From Bacteroidota bacterium (lineage in GTDB: Bacteria > Bacteroidota > Bacteroidia > Chitinophagales > Chitinophagaceae), in assembly GCA_016183765.1 (NCBI GenBank), contig JACPEA010000001.1, positions 291,652 through 355,651 on the forward strand: a stretch of 64,000 bases of DNA, given 5' to 3'. The notes below the pieces were generated by a model. It did no database searches. It saw only the letters and a list, made by a program, of their open reading frames with translations, and was not told the DNA's origin. The position numbers were made by a program, and so were the translations under genes. This document shows, piece after piece, positions 1 to 8,901 of the stretch (its first letter is position 1; each line of letters begins with the position of its first letter).

Positions 1-2
1 TC

Positions 3-86
3 ATTCGTCATGCCGATGCCGGGTATGATATAGCGCTGGATACACTCAGGAAAAACGGGCTATCCATTGTTGAACGTTTATCCTGA
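3..86 (+). CDS. hutU: urocanate hydratase, C-terminal fragment
   Basis: An open frame enters from the left edge and stops at 84-86. The 27 visible residues contain RHADAGYD followed by ALDTLRKNG. This resembles the C-terminal RHADAGY-type tail of urocanase, which converts urocanate to imidazolone propionate in cytosolic histidine degradation. Only the tail is present, so catalytic residues cannot be checked. The assignment rests on one short motif remembered from the family. Confidence 0.55.
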   Translation: MRHADAGYDIALDTLRKNGLSIVERLS

Positions 87-159
87 CAGGGTGTATTTCT
101 AACGGTTTCCAGGTATTAATACGTATGGCAACTTAGGTCTGGGTATTTAGGTTTGCAGG

Positions 160-687
160 ATGTTACCTACTGCCCAGCCACTGATGCATATCCAGGATCT
201 CATCTACGAGATCAGGGAACAACGGGTAATGCTGGACCGTGACCTGGCCAGGCTCTATGGTGTGCCCACCAAATCATTAAATCTTGCCGTCAAAAGGAAT
301 ATTGACAGGTTCCCCCTCGATTTCATGTTTCGCCTGAATAAAGAGGAAACCCATTCTTTGAGGTTTCAAATTGAAACCTCAAAAAGGGGCGGAGACAGGT
401 ACCAGCCATGGGTATTTACAGAATTGGGAGTGGCTATGTTGTCCAGCGTGTTGAACAGTCCCCCGGCCATCCAGATGAATATCCTGATCATGCGGAGTTT
501 TTTCCTACTGCACAGGAACAGGCATTCGATAGCTTTTTTTACTACACAAGTAGCTGATATTCAGAAGAAAGTGGGTAATCACCAGGGGCAGATAGCCTTG
601 TTGTATGAGGCTTTTGAGAAATTCCTGGATACAGAGGCAGAGCAGAAAAGCTGGGCTGAAAGGGAGCGTATCGGGTTTGTGAAATGA
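160..687 (+). CDS. ORF6N domain DNA-binding protein
   Basis: The 175-residue protein carries an ORF6N-type domain over roughly residues 10-110. It is recognisable by an RGVMLDRDLA-like stretch (here QRVMLDRDLARLYGV), a conserved RFPxDFMF segment and WVFTELGVAMLSSVL. ORF6N domains occur in phage and mobile-element proteins, related to KilA-N, and are thought to bind DNA. The C-terminal third is helical and may be a coiled coil. It stands alone between the hutU tail and a convergent small gene. A start at the second ATG (184) is also possible. The biological role is unknown, and a domesticated phage regulator is the simplest reading. Confidence 0.8.
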   Translation: MLPTAQPLMHIQDLIYEIREQRVMLDRDLARLYGVPTKSLNLAVKRNIDRFPLDFMFRLNKEETHSLRFQIETSKRGGDRYQPWVFTELGVAMLSSVLNSPPAIQMNILIMRSFFLLHRNRHSIAFFTTQVADIQKKVGNHQGQIALLYEAFEKFLDTEAEQKSWAERERIGFVK

Positions 688-791
688 ATCTCGGGCTGCC
701 TATCAAATAATACAGGGAATACGGGGTGTTTTTTAACATCCTGTATTCCCTGTTGCCTGCTTTTGGGCAGGTTGATGAGTTGTTTGAGGTA

Positions 792-950
792 TCAGCTTCC
801 TCTTGATCCGCCGGTCTTGATCGGTTTTTTTCCGCCACCCATCGGTTTGGCGGCATTGGGTTTGGCTATGAATTTAGAACCCTGTGGACCACCCTTCAGG
901 CCCTTGTTACCGGCTTTGCCGCCGGTTTTATTGTTTACTGGTAATGCCAT
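792..950 (-). CDS. small basic Gly/Lys-rich protein (52 aa)
   Basis: A 52-residue frame begins MALPVNNKTGGKAGNKG and ends KTGGSRGS. About half of its residues are Gly, Lys, Asn or Pro, with no hydrophobic segment, so it is predicted to be soluble, disordered and strongly basic. Such composition suits nucleic-acid or ribosome association, but I recognise no named family. It is convergent with the ORF6N gene and divergent from the TMEM175 gene. Coding is supported by an ATG start, a clean stop and a consistent low-complexity composition rather than a random mix of codons. It is too short for most automated gene callers. Confidence 0.6.
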   Translation of the reverse strand: MALPVNNKTGGKAGNKGLKGGPQGSKFIAKPNAAKPMGGGKKPIKTGGSRGS

Positions 951-1089
951 AATCGTATGATTTTATGTAAGTAAATCTGCGGGTAAGATAATGAGTTTTC
1001 AGCGATTGTCCAATTGGGAATGGGTTGTTCGGCGGCGATCGATCAATAAGAAATGGAAGATTGTATATTAGTGCCAGTAAAACAAACGT

Positions 1090-1695
1090 ATGGGCAAAGG
1101 CAGGCTGGAAGCATTCAGTGATGGTGTACTGGCCATCATCATCACCATCATGGTACTTGAAATGAAAGTACCGCATGGCATTGGGTGGGCAGATCTGAAA
1201 CCGCTGGCCCCGGTATTTCTGAGTTATGTACTCAGTTTCGTGTACGTGGGTATTTACTGGAACAACCATCATCATCTGTTGCATGCTGCACGTAAGATCA
1301 ACGGGAAAGTCATGTGGGCCAACAACCACCTGCTTTTCTGGCTTTCGCTACTGCCTTTTTCTTCCGGCTGGATGGGTGAAAATCATTTTGCACCCCTGCC
1401 CACGGCATTGTTCGGGGTTGACCTGTTAATGGCTGCTATAGCTTATTATATTCTCACCAGGAGCCTGATCAGTTTACATGGAAAAAGATCTGTCATCGGA
1501 AGTTCGGCAGGGATTGAACGCAAGGAAAAGGTTTCCATGTTCATATATGCTGTTTCGGTTCCGCTGGCTTTTATAGCGGGCTGGATCAGCCTGTTATTGT
1601 ACACGGCGGTGGCCATTCTATGGCTGATGCCCGATAAACGGATCGAATTGACATTGACCGAAGAATACAAGCCGAATGGGCAGGACCTAAAGTGA
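1090..1695 (+). CDS. TMEM175 (DUF1211) family membrane channel
   Basis: This 201-residue integral membrane protein starts with the family signature F-S-D-G (residues 8-11) followed by VLAIIITIMVLEM in the first transmembrane helix. Several more hydrophobic helices follow, as do the histidine-rich NNHHHLLH and WANNHLLFWLSLLPF segments. The TMEM175/DUF1211 family includes potassium-selective channels that lack the usual P-loop filter. Bacterial members are around 200 residues, so this one is full length. It is monocistronic. Assignment is by motif, and ion selectivity cannot be read from sequence alone. Confidence 0.85.
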   Translation: MGKGRLEAFSDGVLAIIITIMVLEMKVPHGIGWADLKPLAPVFLSYVLSFVYVGIYWNNHHHLLHAARKINGKVMWANNHLLFWLSLLPFSSGWMGENHFAPLPTALFGVDLLMAAIAYYILTRSLISLHGKRSVIGSSAGIERKEKVSMFIYAVSVPLAFIAGWISLLLYTAVAILWLMPDKRIELTLTEEYKPNGQDLK

Positions 1696-1817
1696 TTAGC
1701 GGATTGGCGAGTGGATGTATCCGCCAATTGCAGTCAGTATTGCTTCAACTTGTTCACATTCAAAATAGGGTCTGCCGATCCGCTCATTCGTTAATTGGCC
1801 AATACGGAACCCTCCAC

Positions 1818-2384
1818 TCATTCTCCAAGCCTTTGGCTGAGTTCGTTATCTATCTTCTTGAACAGGTGATAAGGTTTGTAAACCCGCCAGTCGGGCAGTT
1901 CCATCAGTTCGATATAGTAGCTTAACTTTTTCTTCCTGAAATCCTGCTGGGTAGCTTCAGGCATATTCAACGAAACGATCCAGCCATTCTGTTCGCTGGT
2001 TTCTTCGTACCATTCCTGGTAATATTCTTTGTCGCTGCTATGGAAGTTGAGTACGTTCTCGGTAATCAGTATGTATTTGTAGATGCCCTGTTGGTACAGC
2101 ATGTCCATCACTTCCCTCTTCAGTTCCATGATATCGTTCTCGATGGCATCATTCCATTCGCCCAGCATTTCGATGATGGCAAAATTGAGCTCATAATCAA
2201 CGTAAATGATCTTGAGGTAAAGTGTACGACTCCCAAAATCATCCCACTGCGGATGGATATAATAATTGTAGACCGTTTGAGAGAACTCGAATTCGCTGTA
2301 TTTCCTGCCAAAGAAAGGCGAACGGGGATCTTCCTCGGAGGTATATATATGACGCCAGTTATAAAAAGGTTCGATCTCGTGCAT
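1818..2384 (-). CDS. conserved hypothetical protein (188 aa)
   Basis: A soluble 188-residue protein rich in aromatic and acidic residues, with no signal peptide or membrane segment. It begins MHEIEPFYNWRHIY and contains FSQTVYNYYIHPQWDDFGS and a VDYELNFAIIEMLGEWNDAIE stretch that suggests an alpha/beta fold. I do not recognise a characterised family. Its start lies 8 bp past the murQ stop codon on the same strand, so it is probably the last gene of the MurK-MurQ operon and may be co-expressed with amino-sugar salvage. Confidence 0.75.
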   Translation of the reverse strand: MHEIEPFYNWRHIYTSEEDPRSPFFGRKYSEFEFSQTVYNYYIHPQWDDFGSRTLYLKIIYVDYELNFAIIEMLGEWNDAIENDIMELKREVMDMLYQQGIYKYILITENVLNFHSSDKEYYQEWYEETSEQNGWIVSLNMPEATQQDFRKKKLSYYIELMELPDWRVYKPYHLFKKIDNELSQRLGE

Positions 2385-2392
2385 ACATTATC

Positions 2393-3217
2393 CTAAGAGG
2401 CAGCCATGGCAGCTTCTACTGCTTTTTTTACACTGCCGTGTTTTAACAGTAGGTCTTTGGCTTTCTCATAATCGTTCAGTTGCAAACCATCCATCACCAT
2501 TTTCACTCCTCGGTCAACCAGTTTCACGTTGCTGAGCTGCATGTTTACCATCTTGTTATCTTCTACACGGCCCAGCTGTATCATCACGGTGCTGGAGATC
2601 ATATTCAGTACCAGTTTTTGTGCGGTTCCGCTTTTCATACGGGTACTGCCGGTGATGAATTCCGGTCCCACCACTACCTCTACCGGGAAGTCGGCCGCTG
2701 CCGATACGGGCGAATTGGGGTTACAGCTGATACTGCCTGTGATGATCCCTCTTTTGCGGCATTGTTTCAGTGCACCAATCACATAGGGTGTGGTACCGCT
2801 GGCAGCAAGTCCCACTACCACATCTTTATCGCTCACAAAATGTTTCTGCAGGTCGGCCCAGCCTTCATCTACACTGTCTTCTGCAAACTCCACTGCCTGG
2901 GTAATGGCTTTTTCGCCGCCGGCGATCAATCCGATCACCAGTCCGTAAGGCACACCGAAAGTTGGCGGACATTCGCTGGCATCCACGATACCCAGGCGGC
3001 CGCTGGTTCCGGCACCGATGTAGAACAGGCGTCCGCCCGCCAGCATTTTATCGCTGATGGCGGCAGTCAGTTTTTCTATCTGAGGAATGGCTCTGTTAAC
3101 GGCTTCCGGTACGGTGCGGTCTTCTGTATTGATATTCTGTAATAGTTCCAGTATCGACATCTTTTCCAGGTGCCGGTAAGTAGAGGATTGTTCGGTTACT
3201 TTAATAAAGTCTGACAT
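2393..3217 (-). CDS. murQ: N-acetylmuramic acid 6-phosphate etherase
   Basis: The cytosolic enzyme cleaves the lactyl ether of MurNAc-6-P, giving GlcNAc-6-P and D-lactate in cell-wall recycling. The 274-residue SIS-domain protein shows the phosphosugar loop GAGTSGRLG (about residues 68-76), the DASECPPTFG segment carrying the conserved Glu, and the MurQ signature EFITGSTRMKSGTAQKLVLN. It is slightly shorter than the usual 300 residues at the C terminus, but all signature motifs are present. It lies 9 bp downstream of the sugar kinase gene on the same strand, a natural pairing of kinase and etherase. Confidence 0.95.
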   Translation of the reverse strand: MSDFIKVTEQSSTYRHLEKMSILELLQNINTEDRTVPEAVNRAIPQIEKLTAAISDKMLAGGRLFYIGAGTSGRLGIVDASECPPTFGVPYGLVIGLIAGGEKAITQAVEFAEDSVDEGWADLQKHFVSDKDVVVGLAASGTTPYVIGALKQCRKRGIITGSISCNPNSPVSAAADFPVEVVVGPEFITGSTRMKSGTAQKLVLNMISSTVMIQLGRVEDNKMVNMQLSNVKLVDRGVKMVMDGLQLNDYEKAKDLLLKHGSVKKAVEAAMAAS

Positions 3218-3226
3218 GCCAGTAGT

Positions 3227-4066
3227 TTAACGGTGATACGCTATTAATCCCTGCATCGGGGTCTTGATCACTTTCCCCAGTTCCAGTTCATAGGTGCTGC
3301 AAAGGTCCTTCAATACATCTCTAAAACCAAATGCAATACTGCCGATGAAATGGATGGGTAGTGTCCAGCTTTCGCGGTATTTGTATAAATGGGTGAAAAA
3401 AAAGTCGTTCAGACCATCTTCTATGATATTCTCGATCATATAATGGCCCCGGTTTTCTGCCAGGAAAATGGCAAAAGAAGCGAGGTAACGGTTGGCCAGC
3501 GGCTGTTTGTATACATGTTCAAGTATCTCAATGGTGGATACCTGGAAACGTTTCTCAAAACGGGCTTTCAGTTCCTCGTCGAAAGTATTGTACAGGTAGT
3601 ATTGTACCACTTTCTTACCAAGATAGGCACCACTGCCCTCATCGCCCAGGACATAACCCAGCCCGGGACTGTTCTTCACAATTTTTTTCCCGTCGTAGTA
3701 GCATGAGTTGGAACCCGTACCCAATATGCAGGCAATACCTTTTGATCTGCCGCAAAGTGCCCGGGCTGCCGCCAGCAGATCGGTCTGTACCTCAATGGTT
3801 GCTTTTGAGAACAGTGATGTAAGTACTTTTTTGATGGTGGCGGCATTGTCTTTATTGCTTAAGCCGGTACCATAGAAGTGGATACGGTCAGGCACGGCTG
3901 ATTTCAGCTTGGGTAGTAACTCCTTGTTCAGTAAAGCAGTTATCTGAGATGCGTCCAGGAAGTAAGGGCTGATGCCCTGGGTGAGAATGGTCTTATTTTT
4001 GCCTCCCTGTACCAACCGCCATTCGCATTTGGTAGCGCCACTGTCTGCAATCAATATAACGGGCAT
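3227..4066 (-). CDS. BadF/BcrA-type N-acetylhexosamine kinase (MurK/NagK-like)
   Basis: This 279-residue protein of the ASKHA fold begins with the phosphate-1 loop ADSGATKCEW. It contains the adenosine and phosphate-2 motif ACILGTGSNSCYY and the LGDEGSGAYLGKKV segment typical of GlcNAc and MurNAc kinases in the BadF/BadG family. It probably phosphorylates GlcNAc or MurNAc in the cytosol, feeding the adjacent MurQ etherase. It is the promoter-proximal gene of the murK-murQ-hypothetical operon. The choice between GlcNAc and MurNAc as substrate is inferred from context only. Confidence 0.85.
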   Translation of the reverse strand: MPVILIADSGATKCEWRLVQGGKNKTILTQGISPYFLDASQITALLNKELLPKLKSAVPDRIHFYGTGLSNKDNAATIKKVLTSLFSKATIEVQTDLLAAARALCGRSKGIACILGTGSNSCYYDGKKIVKNSPGLGYVLGDEGSGAYLGKKVVQYYLYNTFDEELKARFEKRFQVSTIEILEHVYKQPLANRYLASFAIFLAENRGHYMIENIIEDGLNDFFFTHLYKYRESWTLPIHFIGSIAFGFRDVLKDLCSTYELELGKVIKTPMQGLIAYHR

Positions 4067-4248
4067 ATTCTCTGGTTGAAAGTGAGATAAAAAGTTCCGG
4101 TTGCTAAATTACGACAACAATCAAATAGTTGGGGGCATAATCTCGCTTAACTTATATCATTTATCCTAAATCTCAAACCTTTGCGTGCATTCAAATTTTA
4201 ATATGGATATTTGTGTTTGTATCTAAAAAGCGCCTAAGAATCGATCAT

Positions 4249-5835
4249 ATGGGAAGTAAAAAACTGCAGGTATGGCTGCCCGTTCTTTTTGCCTTGGTAA
4301 TGGTAATCGGCATGTCAATCGGCTACCAGTTAAGGGAGAAGAGCCTGGGTAACCGTTTTTTTAACCTTTCACGCAGAACCTCCCTGCAGGAACTGGTGGA
4401 ACTGATCAAGGGGAAATATGTAGATAAAGTATCTGCAGACAGCATCAACCAACTGGCGGCAAATGAGCTGCTGTCACATCTCGATCCCCACTCTGTATAC
4501 ATCCCAGCCGATCACCTGAAAGAAGTGAACGAGGAACTACAGGGTAATTTCCAGGGTATCGGAGTAGAATTTCAGATGCTGGAGGATACGGTACATGTGA
4601 TGCATGTAATTGAGGGTGGCCCCTCTGACAAAGCCGGTATAAAAGTGGGGGATAAGATCCTTACGGTAAATGATTCCGTTGTGATCGCCGGCCGAAAACT
4701 GAAGCCGGATGATATCCGTAAACAGCTCCGTGGACCGATGGATACCAGGGTAAAAGTAAAAGTTTTGCGGGGCAGTGTTACCAAGGAAGTGGTCATCACC
4801 AGGGATGTGATACCTGTTTCGCCCGTTGATGCAGCTTATATGATTGCACCGGGAACGGGTTATATCCGTATCAATAAATTTGCGGAACGCACTTATGAGG
4901 CCTTCATGCAGAACACCGAAAAACTGCAGAAACAGGGCATGAAACAGCTGATCCTGGACCTGCGGGGCAATGGCGGTGGATTGATGAAGGAAGCCACAGA
5001 TATTGCAGATGAATTCCTGAGCGGCGATAAATTGATCGTGTACACTGTTGGGGAGCACGTACCGCGTTTTGAATACCGTTGTAAACGCGACGGTATTTTT
5101 GAAACAGGAAAACTGGAAGTGTTGGTAGACGAAGGCTCCGCGTCGGCCAGCGAAGTGTTGGCGGGAGCTTTGCAGGATTGGGACAGGGCCACCATCATCG
5201 GCCGTCGTTCTTTTGGCAAGGGACTGGTGCAGCAGCAGTTCCAGTTAAGCGATGGCAGTGCGGTGCGGTTGACCATTGCCCGCTATTATTCACCCCTGGG
5301 CAGGAATATCCAGAAACCCTATAGTAAGGGCAAGGCCGAATACGAGGAGGAACTGGCAGAACGTTTTCATAACGGGGAAGTGGTAAAAGGAGATACCTCG
5401 AAACCCAGCGGTAAAGCCTATAAAACCCCGGCCGGCAGAACCGTATATGGCGGCGGCGGCATTACCCCCGATGTGTTTGTGCCCTTTGATACCACCCACA
5501 TGGAACCCGAACTGCTGAAAATATACTACAAGGGTACCATCGGCAATTTTGTGTACCAGTATTACATGCAGAACCAGCGTTATTTTGATGGAATGAAGTC
5601 GGCAGCAGAACTGGCCGATACATTTATACCCGGTGAAAAGGAATGGTCGGGCCTTGCCGGTTATGCGCGCAGGGATACGGTTGATCTTTCCCGTGTAAGC
5701 GCCAAAGGCAAAGCAGATCTATTAAAGCGGATACAGGTATTGATGGCCCGGCAGATCTGGCGCTCGGAAGGGTATTTTGAAGTCAGTAACCGCCGCGATG
5801 AAACCGTGCAGAAAGCTCTGGAAGCACTGAAATAG
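4249..5835 (+). CDS. S41 family C-terminal processing protease (CtpA-like)
   Basis: The protein is exported by a single N-terminal membrane segment (VWLPVLFALVMVIGMSIGY) and should act in the periplasm on C termini of partly folded proteins. A PDZ domain (about residues 85-165, with IEGGPSDKAGIKVGDKIL) precedes the S41 catalytic domain. The Ser-Lys dyad is readable: Ser299 in DEGSASASE and Lys324 in GRRSFGKGLVQ. Their 25-residue spacing matches that in CtpA. The ATG at 4249 is preferred over an in-frame GTG at 4213 because it places the signal anchor at the N terminus. The C-terminal 150 residues beyond the catalytic domain are typical of Bacteroidota members. It is transcribed alone. Confidence 0.92.
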   Translation: MGSKKLQVWLPVLFALVMVIGMSIGYQLREKSLGNRFFNLSRRTSLQELVELIKGKYVDKVSADSINQLAANELLSHLDPHSVYIPADHLKEVNEELQGNFQGIGVEFQMLEDTVHVMHVIEGGPSDKAGIKVGDKILTVNDSVVIAGRKLKPDDIRKQLRGPMDTRVKVKVLRGSVTKEVVITRDVIPVSPVDAAYMIAPGTGYIRINKFAERTYEAFMQNTEKLQKQGMKQLILDLRGNGGGLMKEATDIADEFLSGDKLIVYTVGEHVPRFEYRCKRDGIFETGKLEVLVDEGSASASEVLAGALQDWDRATIIGRRSFGKGLVQQQFQLSDGSAVRLTIARYYSPLGRNIQKPYSKGKAEYEEELAERFHNGEVVKGDTSKPSGKAYKTPAGRTVYGGGGITPDVFVPFDTTHMEPELLKIYYKGTIGNFVYQYYMQNQRYFDGMKSAAELADTFIPGEKEWSGLAGYARRDTVDLSRVSAKGKADLLKRIQVLMARQIWRSEGYFEVSNRRDETVQKALEALK

Positions 5836-5925
5836 GCCTCGGCGGAAAAGCTGTTGCTGAATTTGTAGTTTTCTTATTAGATTGCGCCCGGTTTTAAAAC
5901 GAAACGATCAAAACCAACAAGGAAT

Positions 5926-6159
5926 ATGACTATTGAACAGTTCAAGGAATTATCATTTGAGGCAAAACTGAAGGAATTGAAATATTCCGGCGAATTATTG
6001 GGTTCTTACGAGCGGAACAATGAAAATGGAGGTCCCAAAACACCGGGTGATATTTATGCACTCTACGATTTCTGGGTGTACCTGAGCGATGATGAGGAAA
6101 CCATTGTTCCATCACGCAGGAACCCATTGCCGAAGGAAGAAGAAGAGGAGGAAGCGTAA
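5926..6159 (+). CDS. small acidic hypothetical protein (77 aa)
   Basis: A 77-residue soluble protein starting MTIEQFKELSFEAKLKELKYSG and ending in an acidic tail of six consecutive Glu. It has no signal peptide or membrane segment. Strong codon structure and isolated placement after the S41 protease gene support a real gene. I do not recognise the family; it looks like the small conserved hypotheticals common in Chitinophagaceae. A rho-independent terminator candidate lies about 100 bp downstream. Confidence 0.7.
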   Translation: MTIEQFKELSFEAKLKELKYSGELLGSYERNNENGGPKTPGDIYALYDFWVYLSDDEETIVPSRRNPLPKEEEEEEA

Positions 6160-6252
6160 TCCTCTCCCGCTTACGACTCAAACCTGTTCACCCGGGTTGG
6201 CCGGTATGCATACGGGCCAACCTGCAATGGATAGGCTATTTCCCGGATGATC

Positions 6253-6273
6253 TCCCCTGCAAAGGGGATTTTT
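6253..6273 (+). terminator. rho-independent terminator candidate
   Basis: The stem TCCCC/GGGGA with loop TGCAAA is followed directly by five T residues. It lies about 95 bp after the 77-aa gene and would end its transcript. Confidence 0.55.
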
Positions 6274-6468
6274 CATTTACAGGGGATTCCGCAATGTGAG
6301 GTAAAAAGGATCCCTGTATGTTGCACCGGCTGTTTCTGTACCAACACTGCTTTTTTTCTGCCATTGCCCGGTAAGCAGGGAATATAAGAATGTGTGGTTC
6401 CTGCTATATCTTCTTGTATCGTTGCCCATACCGCTCATCCCGGCAATGCGTTGTTTTCTTAACGTAAC

Positions 6469-6503
6469 TTTAGAACCCGGGGATATTGCTTACCGTACCT
6501 TTG
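6469..6503 (+). promoter_or_regulatory. Bacteroidota-type promoter for the lipoprotein gene
   Basis: A perfect -7 box TACCTTTG (consensus TAnnTTTG) sits at 6496-6503, with a weak TTTAG element about 22 nt upstream. Transcription would begin near 6510, about 19 bp before the ATG. Confidence 0.5.
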
Positions 6504-6528
6504 TGTTACAAGCTGTAAAGTAGTGGTT

Positions 6529-7395
6529 ATGAAAAAATACACGGTTCTTTTTTCTTCGCTCCTGATGAGTGGCCTGATCATCCTGTCTGCCTGTGGTTCA
6601 TCGCGTAACGCAAAGCAATCGGATCTGGTGCAGAACAGCCAATGGCAGAAAGACAGCTTGCAGGCCAATGGTGATGATAACGACTGGACGCAGCCCTTCA
6701 GTTTTAGCGATGAAAAAACGGGATTATCGTATACGGTGTCCAACGACCGGGATAACCTCTATGTACTGGCCGCAACCGCCAATGAAGCAACCATACAGCG
6801 GATATTGCGTGGTGGACTTACGCTTTACATCAACCATCATGGTGTGAAGGAAGAAGCGGGGGCAGCAGGAATCAGTTTCCCGACCGGTAACCGGGTACAG
6901 CGGGGAGATAAGCTGTTGAATGACCGGCCGGAGTTGCAGCAGAACAAACGGGTAGCGATCGGATCGGTGGAGGATTATTCTCTCTTCGGCTTTAACGGGA
7001 TCAAAACACCGGAAAATTTTGATTATGGTAAACCCAACGCCGAAGGTATCCAGTTGGGTATCGGGTTGAATACTGCCGGTGCACTGGTTTATGAAGCAGC
7101 CATACCGCTGGCTTCGTTCCTGAACAAATCGGCACTGACCAATCCTGGCAGGTCTACGATTGCGGTCGGACTTGTATTGGAAACGCTGCCTGACCAGCCA
7201 GGTTCCCGGGGTGGCGGTGGCGGATTGTCTATTGGCGGCGGTTTTGGTTTTGGCTCTTTTGGCAGGAGTAGCGGTGTAGGCCTGTCTATTGGCAGTGGTT
7301 CGCTGGCCCGCATCGGGGGAGGAGGCAGACAGGGTAAAGCCACCCGTATCTGGAAAGAGGTACAACTGGCAAAACCTGCTTTGGCAGCAAAATAA
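6529..7395 (+). CDS. secreted lipoprotein, Gly-rich C terminus
   Basis: The signal peptide MKKYTVLFSSLLMSGLIILSAC ends in the lipobox L-S-A-C-G, so the mature protein is a lipidated envelope protein of about 266 residues. An N-terminal beta-rich part (NDWTQPFSFSDEKTGLSYTVSNDRDNLY) resembles the CBM9/DOMON-like domains found on surface proteins, but this is tentative. The C-terminal 80 residues are a low-complexity Gly/Ser/Phe stretch (GGGGGLSIGGGFGFGSFG). The ATG at 6529 is preferred to an in-frame GTG at 6523. No specific function is assigned. Confidence 0.75.
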   Translation: MKKYTVLFSSLLMSGLIILSACGSSRNAKQSDLVQNSQWQKDSLQANGDDNDWTQPFSFSDEKTGLSYTVSNDRDNLYVLAATANEATIQRILRGGLTLYINHHGVKEEAGAAGISFPTGNRVQRGDKLLNDRPELQQNKRVAIGSVEDYSLFGFNGIKTPENFDYGKPNAEGIQLGIGLNTAGALVYEAAIPLASFLNKSALTNPGRSTIAVGLVLETLPDQPGSRGGGGGLSIGGGFGFGSFGRSSGVGLSIGSGSLARIGGGGRQGKATRIWKEVQLAKPALAAK

Positions 7396-7481
7396 GTCTT
7401 GATAACATAATAGCTGTTGCTAATGTGATGCGGTTGCTAATTTGAATTGTTGTACATTGTTACAATTAAAATCCTGTAACG

Positions 7482-8873
7482 ATGGCAACAACCCGTAGAA
7501 AATTCTTACGCACACTGGGCACTTCCAGTTCCCTGCTTTTAGCCGGCCTGCCTGCTCTGGCAGATCAAACCAAAGTACAACAATTACTTTCTTCTGTTAA
7601 AGTGAGCGCCAACGACAAAGTACGCATTGCTTTGATAGGTGCAGGTATTATCGGGCATTACGATACGGAAACGGCGCTGAAAGTGCCGGGAGTGGAGCTG
7701 GTGGCAGTTTGCGACCTATACCAGGGCAGATTGGACAGAGCCCGTGAAAAATGGGGTAAGGATATTTTTGTTACCAGAGATTACAAAGAAATTCTTTCAC
7801 GGAAAGATATTGATGCCGTACTGGTCTGCACCTGCGACCACTGGCATGATCATATCACCATCGACGCACTGAAAGCGGATAAGCATGTGTATTGTGAAAA
7901 ACCTATGGTACATCATGTGGATGAGGGGCTGGCAGTAGTAGCCGCTCAGAAAGCCAGTGGTAAGGTATTAGAAGTAGGTAGCCAGTCTGCCAGTTCCGCC
8001 CTCTTCCTGGAAGCAGCCAAATATTACAAACAAGGCATTATTGGCGACCTGGCGTATGCAGAAGCGTATACAGACCGGAATTCGGCCAATGGTGCCTGGC
8101 AGTACACCATTCCGCCGGATGCAAGTCCGAAGACCATCGACTGGGATAGGTTCCTGGGAGATGCGCCGAAAGTGCCGTTCGACCCCGTTCGTTTTTTCCA
8201 CTGGCGTAATTACAAAGCTTATGGCACCGGAGTGGCGGGCGATCTTTTCGTTCACAATTTTACTGCATTACATACCGTAACCGGTTCCAAAGGACCTGAT
8301 ACCATCTATGCAGCCGGGGCTTTGAACTATTGGAAAGACGGCAGGGATGCGTACGATATTGTTTCGGGTATCATGCGTTATCCCAAAACAGCTGAGCATA
8401 ACAACTTCCAGTTCTTCACCCGGGTGAACCTGGCCGATGGGGCAGGCGGGGGTTCCGGTAACCGTTTTATCGGCACCGAAGGTGTGATAGAAGTCAAGTG
8501 GAACAGCATCAGCATCAAACATTTTAAAAGACCGGTGGCACCAGGTATCGGCGGGTACGATTCGCTGGAGAGTTTTCCGAAAGCCATGCAGGAATCCCTG
8601 CTGGCAGCATACAATGCCAAATACAGTGCAGAAGATAAGAAAGCCAAACAGGGCGATGAGATCATTTTCGAAGCCCCCAAGGGGTACGACAGCCGGCTGG
8701 ATCATATGATCAACTTCTTTGAAGCCATCCGTACCAACCAACCGATACCGGAAGATGCTTCTTTTGGGTTACGTGCGGCAGGCCCTGCCATACTCTGTAA
8801 CACCAGTGTAGAAAAGAATACGGCCATTCATTGGGATCCGGTTGCCATGAAAGTGTTACCCACTAAAGCGTAA
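7482..8873 (+). CDS. Gfo/Idh/MocA oxidoreductase with Tat signal (1)
   Basis: The 463-residue protein opens with a twin-arginine-type export signal (TRRKFLRTLGTS then LLLAGLPALA), so it is probably periplasmic with its cofactor bound. The Rossmann fingerprint IALIGAGIIGHYDTE follows, and a conserved YCEKPMVHH segment contains the E-K-P motif of the family. The C-terminal domain is the usual alpha/beta substrate fold. Family members oxidise or reduce sugars and sugar derivatives with NAD(P). The next gene, a GH30 hydrolase 28 bp downstream on the same strand, suggests action on a released sugar or glycoside. The substrate is unknown. Confidence 0.88.
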   Translation: MATTRRKFLRTLGTSSSLLLAGLPALADQTKVQQLLSSVKVSANDKVRIALIGAGIIGHYDTETALKVPGVELVAVCDLYQGRLDRAREKWGKDIFVTRDYKEILSRKDIDAVLVCTCDHWHDHITIDALKADKHVYCEKPMVHHVDEGLAVVAAQKASGKVLEVGSQSASSALFLEAAKYYKQGIIGDLAYAEAYTDRNSANGAWQYTIPPDASPKTIDWDRFLGDAPKVPFDPVRFFHWRNYKAYGTGVAGDLFVHNFTALHTVTGSKGPDTIYAAGALNYWKDGRDAYDIVSGIMRYPKTAEHNNFQFFTRVNLADGAGGGSGNRFIGTEGVIEVKWNSISIKHFKRPVAPGIGGYDSLESFPKAMQESLLAAYNAKYSAEDKKAKQGDEIIFEAPKGYDSRLDHMINFFEAIRTNQPIPEDASFGLRAAGPAILCNTSVEKNTAIHWDPVAMKVLPTKA

Positions 8874-8901
8874 GCGTTGATCTATTAAAATAATCGTGTA
8901 C

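Larger units (their letters stand above)
6160..6522. other. intergenic region with hairpins and a promoter
   Basis: No coding frame is supported here. The region holds an 8-bp stem (GGTTGGCC at 6195-6202 with GGCCAACC at 6215-6222) around a self-complementary GGTATGCATACG loop. It also holds a terminator-like hairpin at 6253-6273 and, near its right end, the promoter of the next gene. Confidence 0.6.

Noticed and set aside
1703..1728. 7-bp inverted repeat after the TMEM175 gene
   Set aside because: Short stem without a T-run; not convincing as a terminator.
2480..3142. 220-codon plus-strand frame
   Set aside because: Antisense to murQ, which has all its family motifs.
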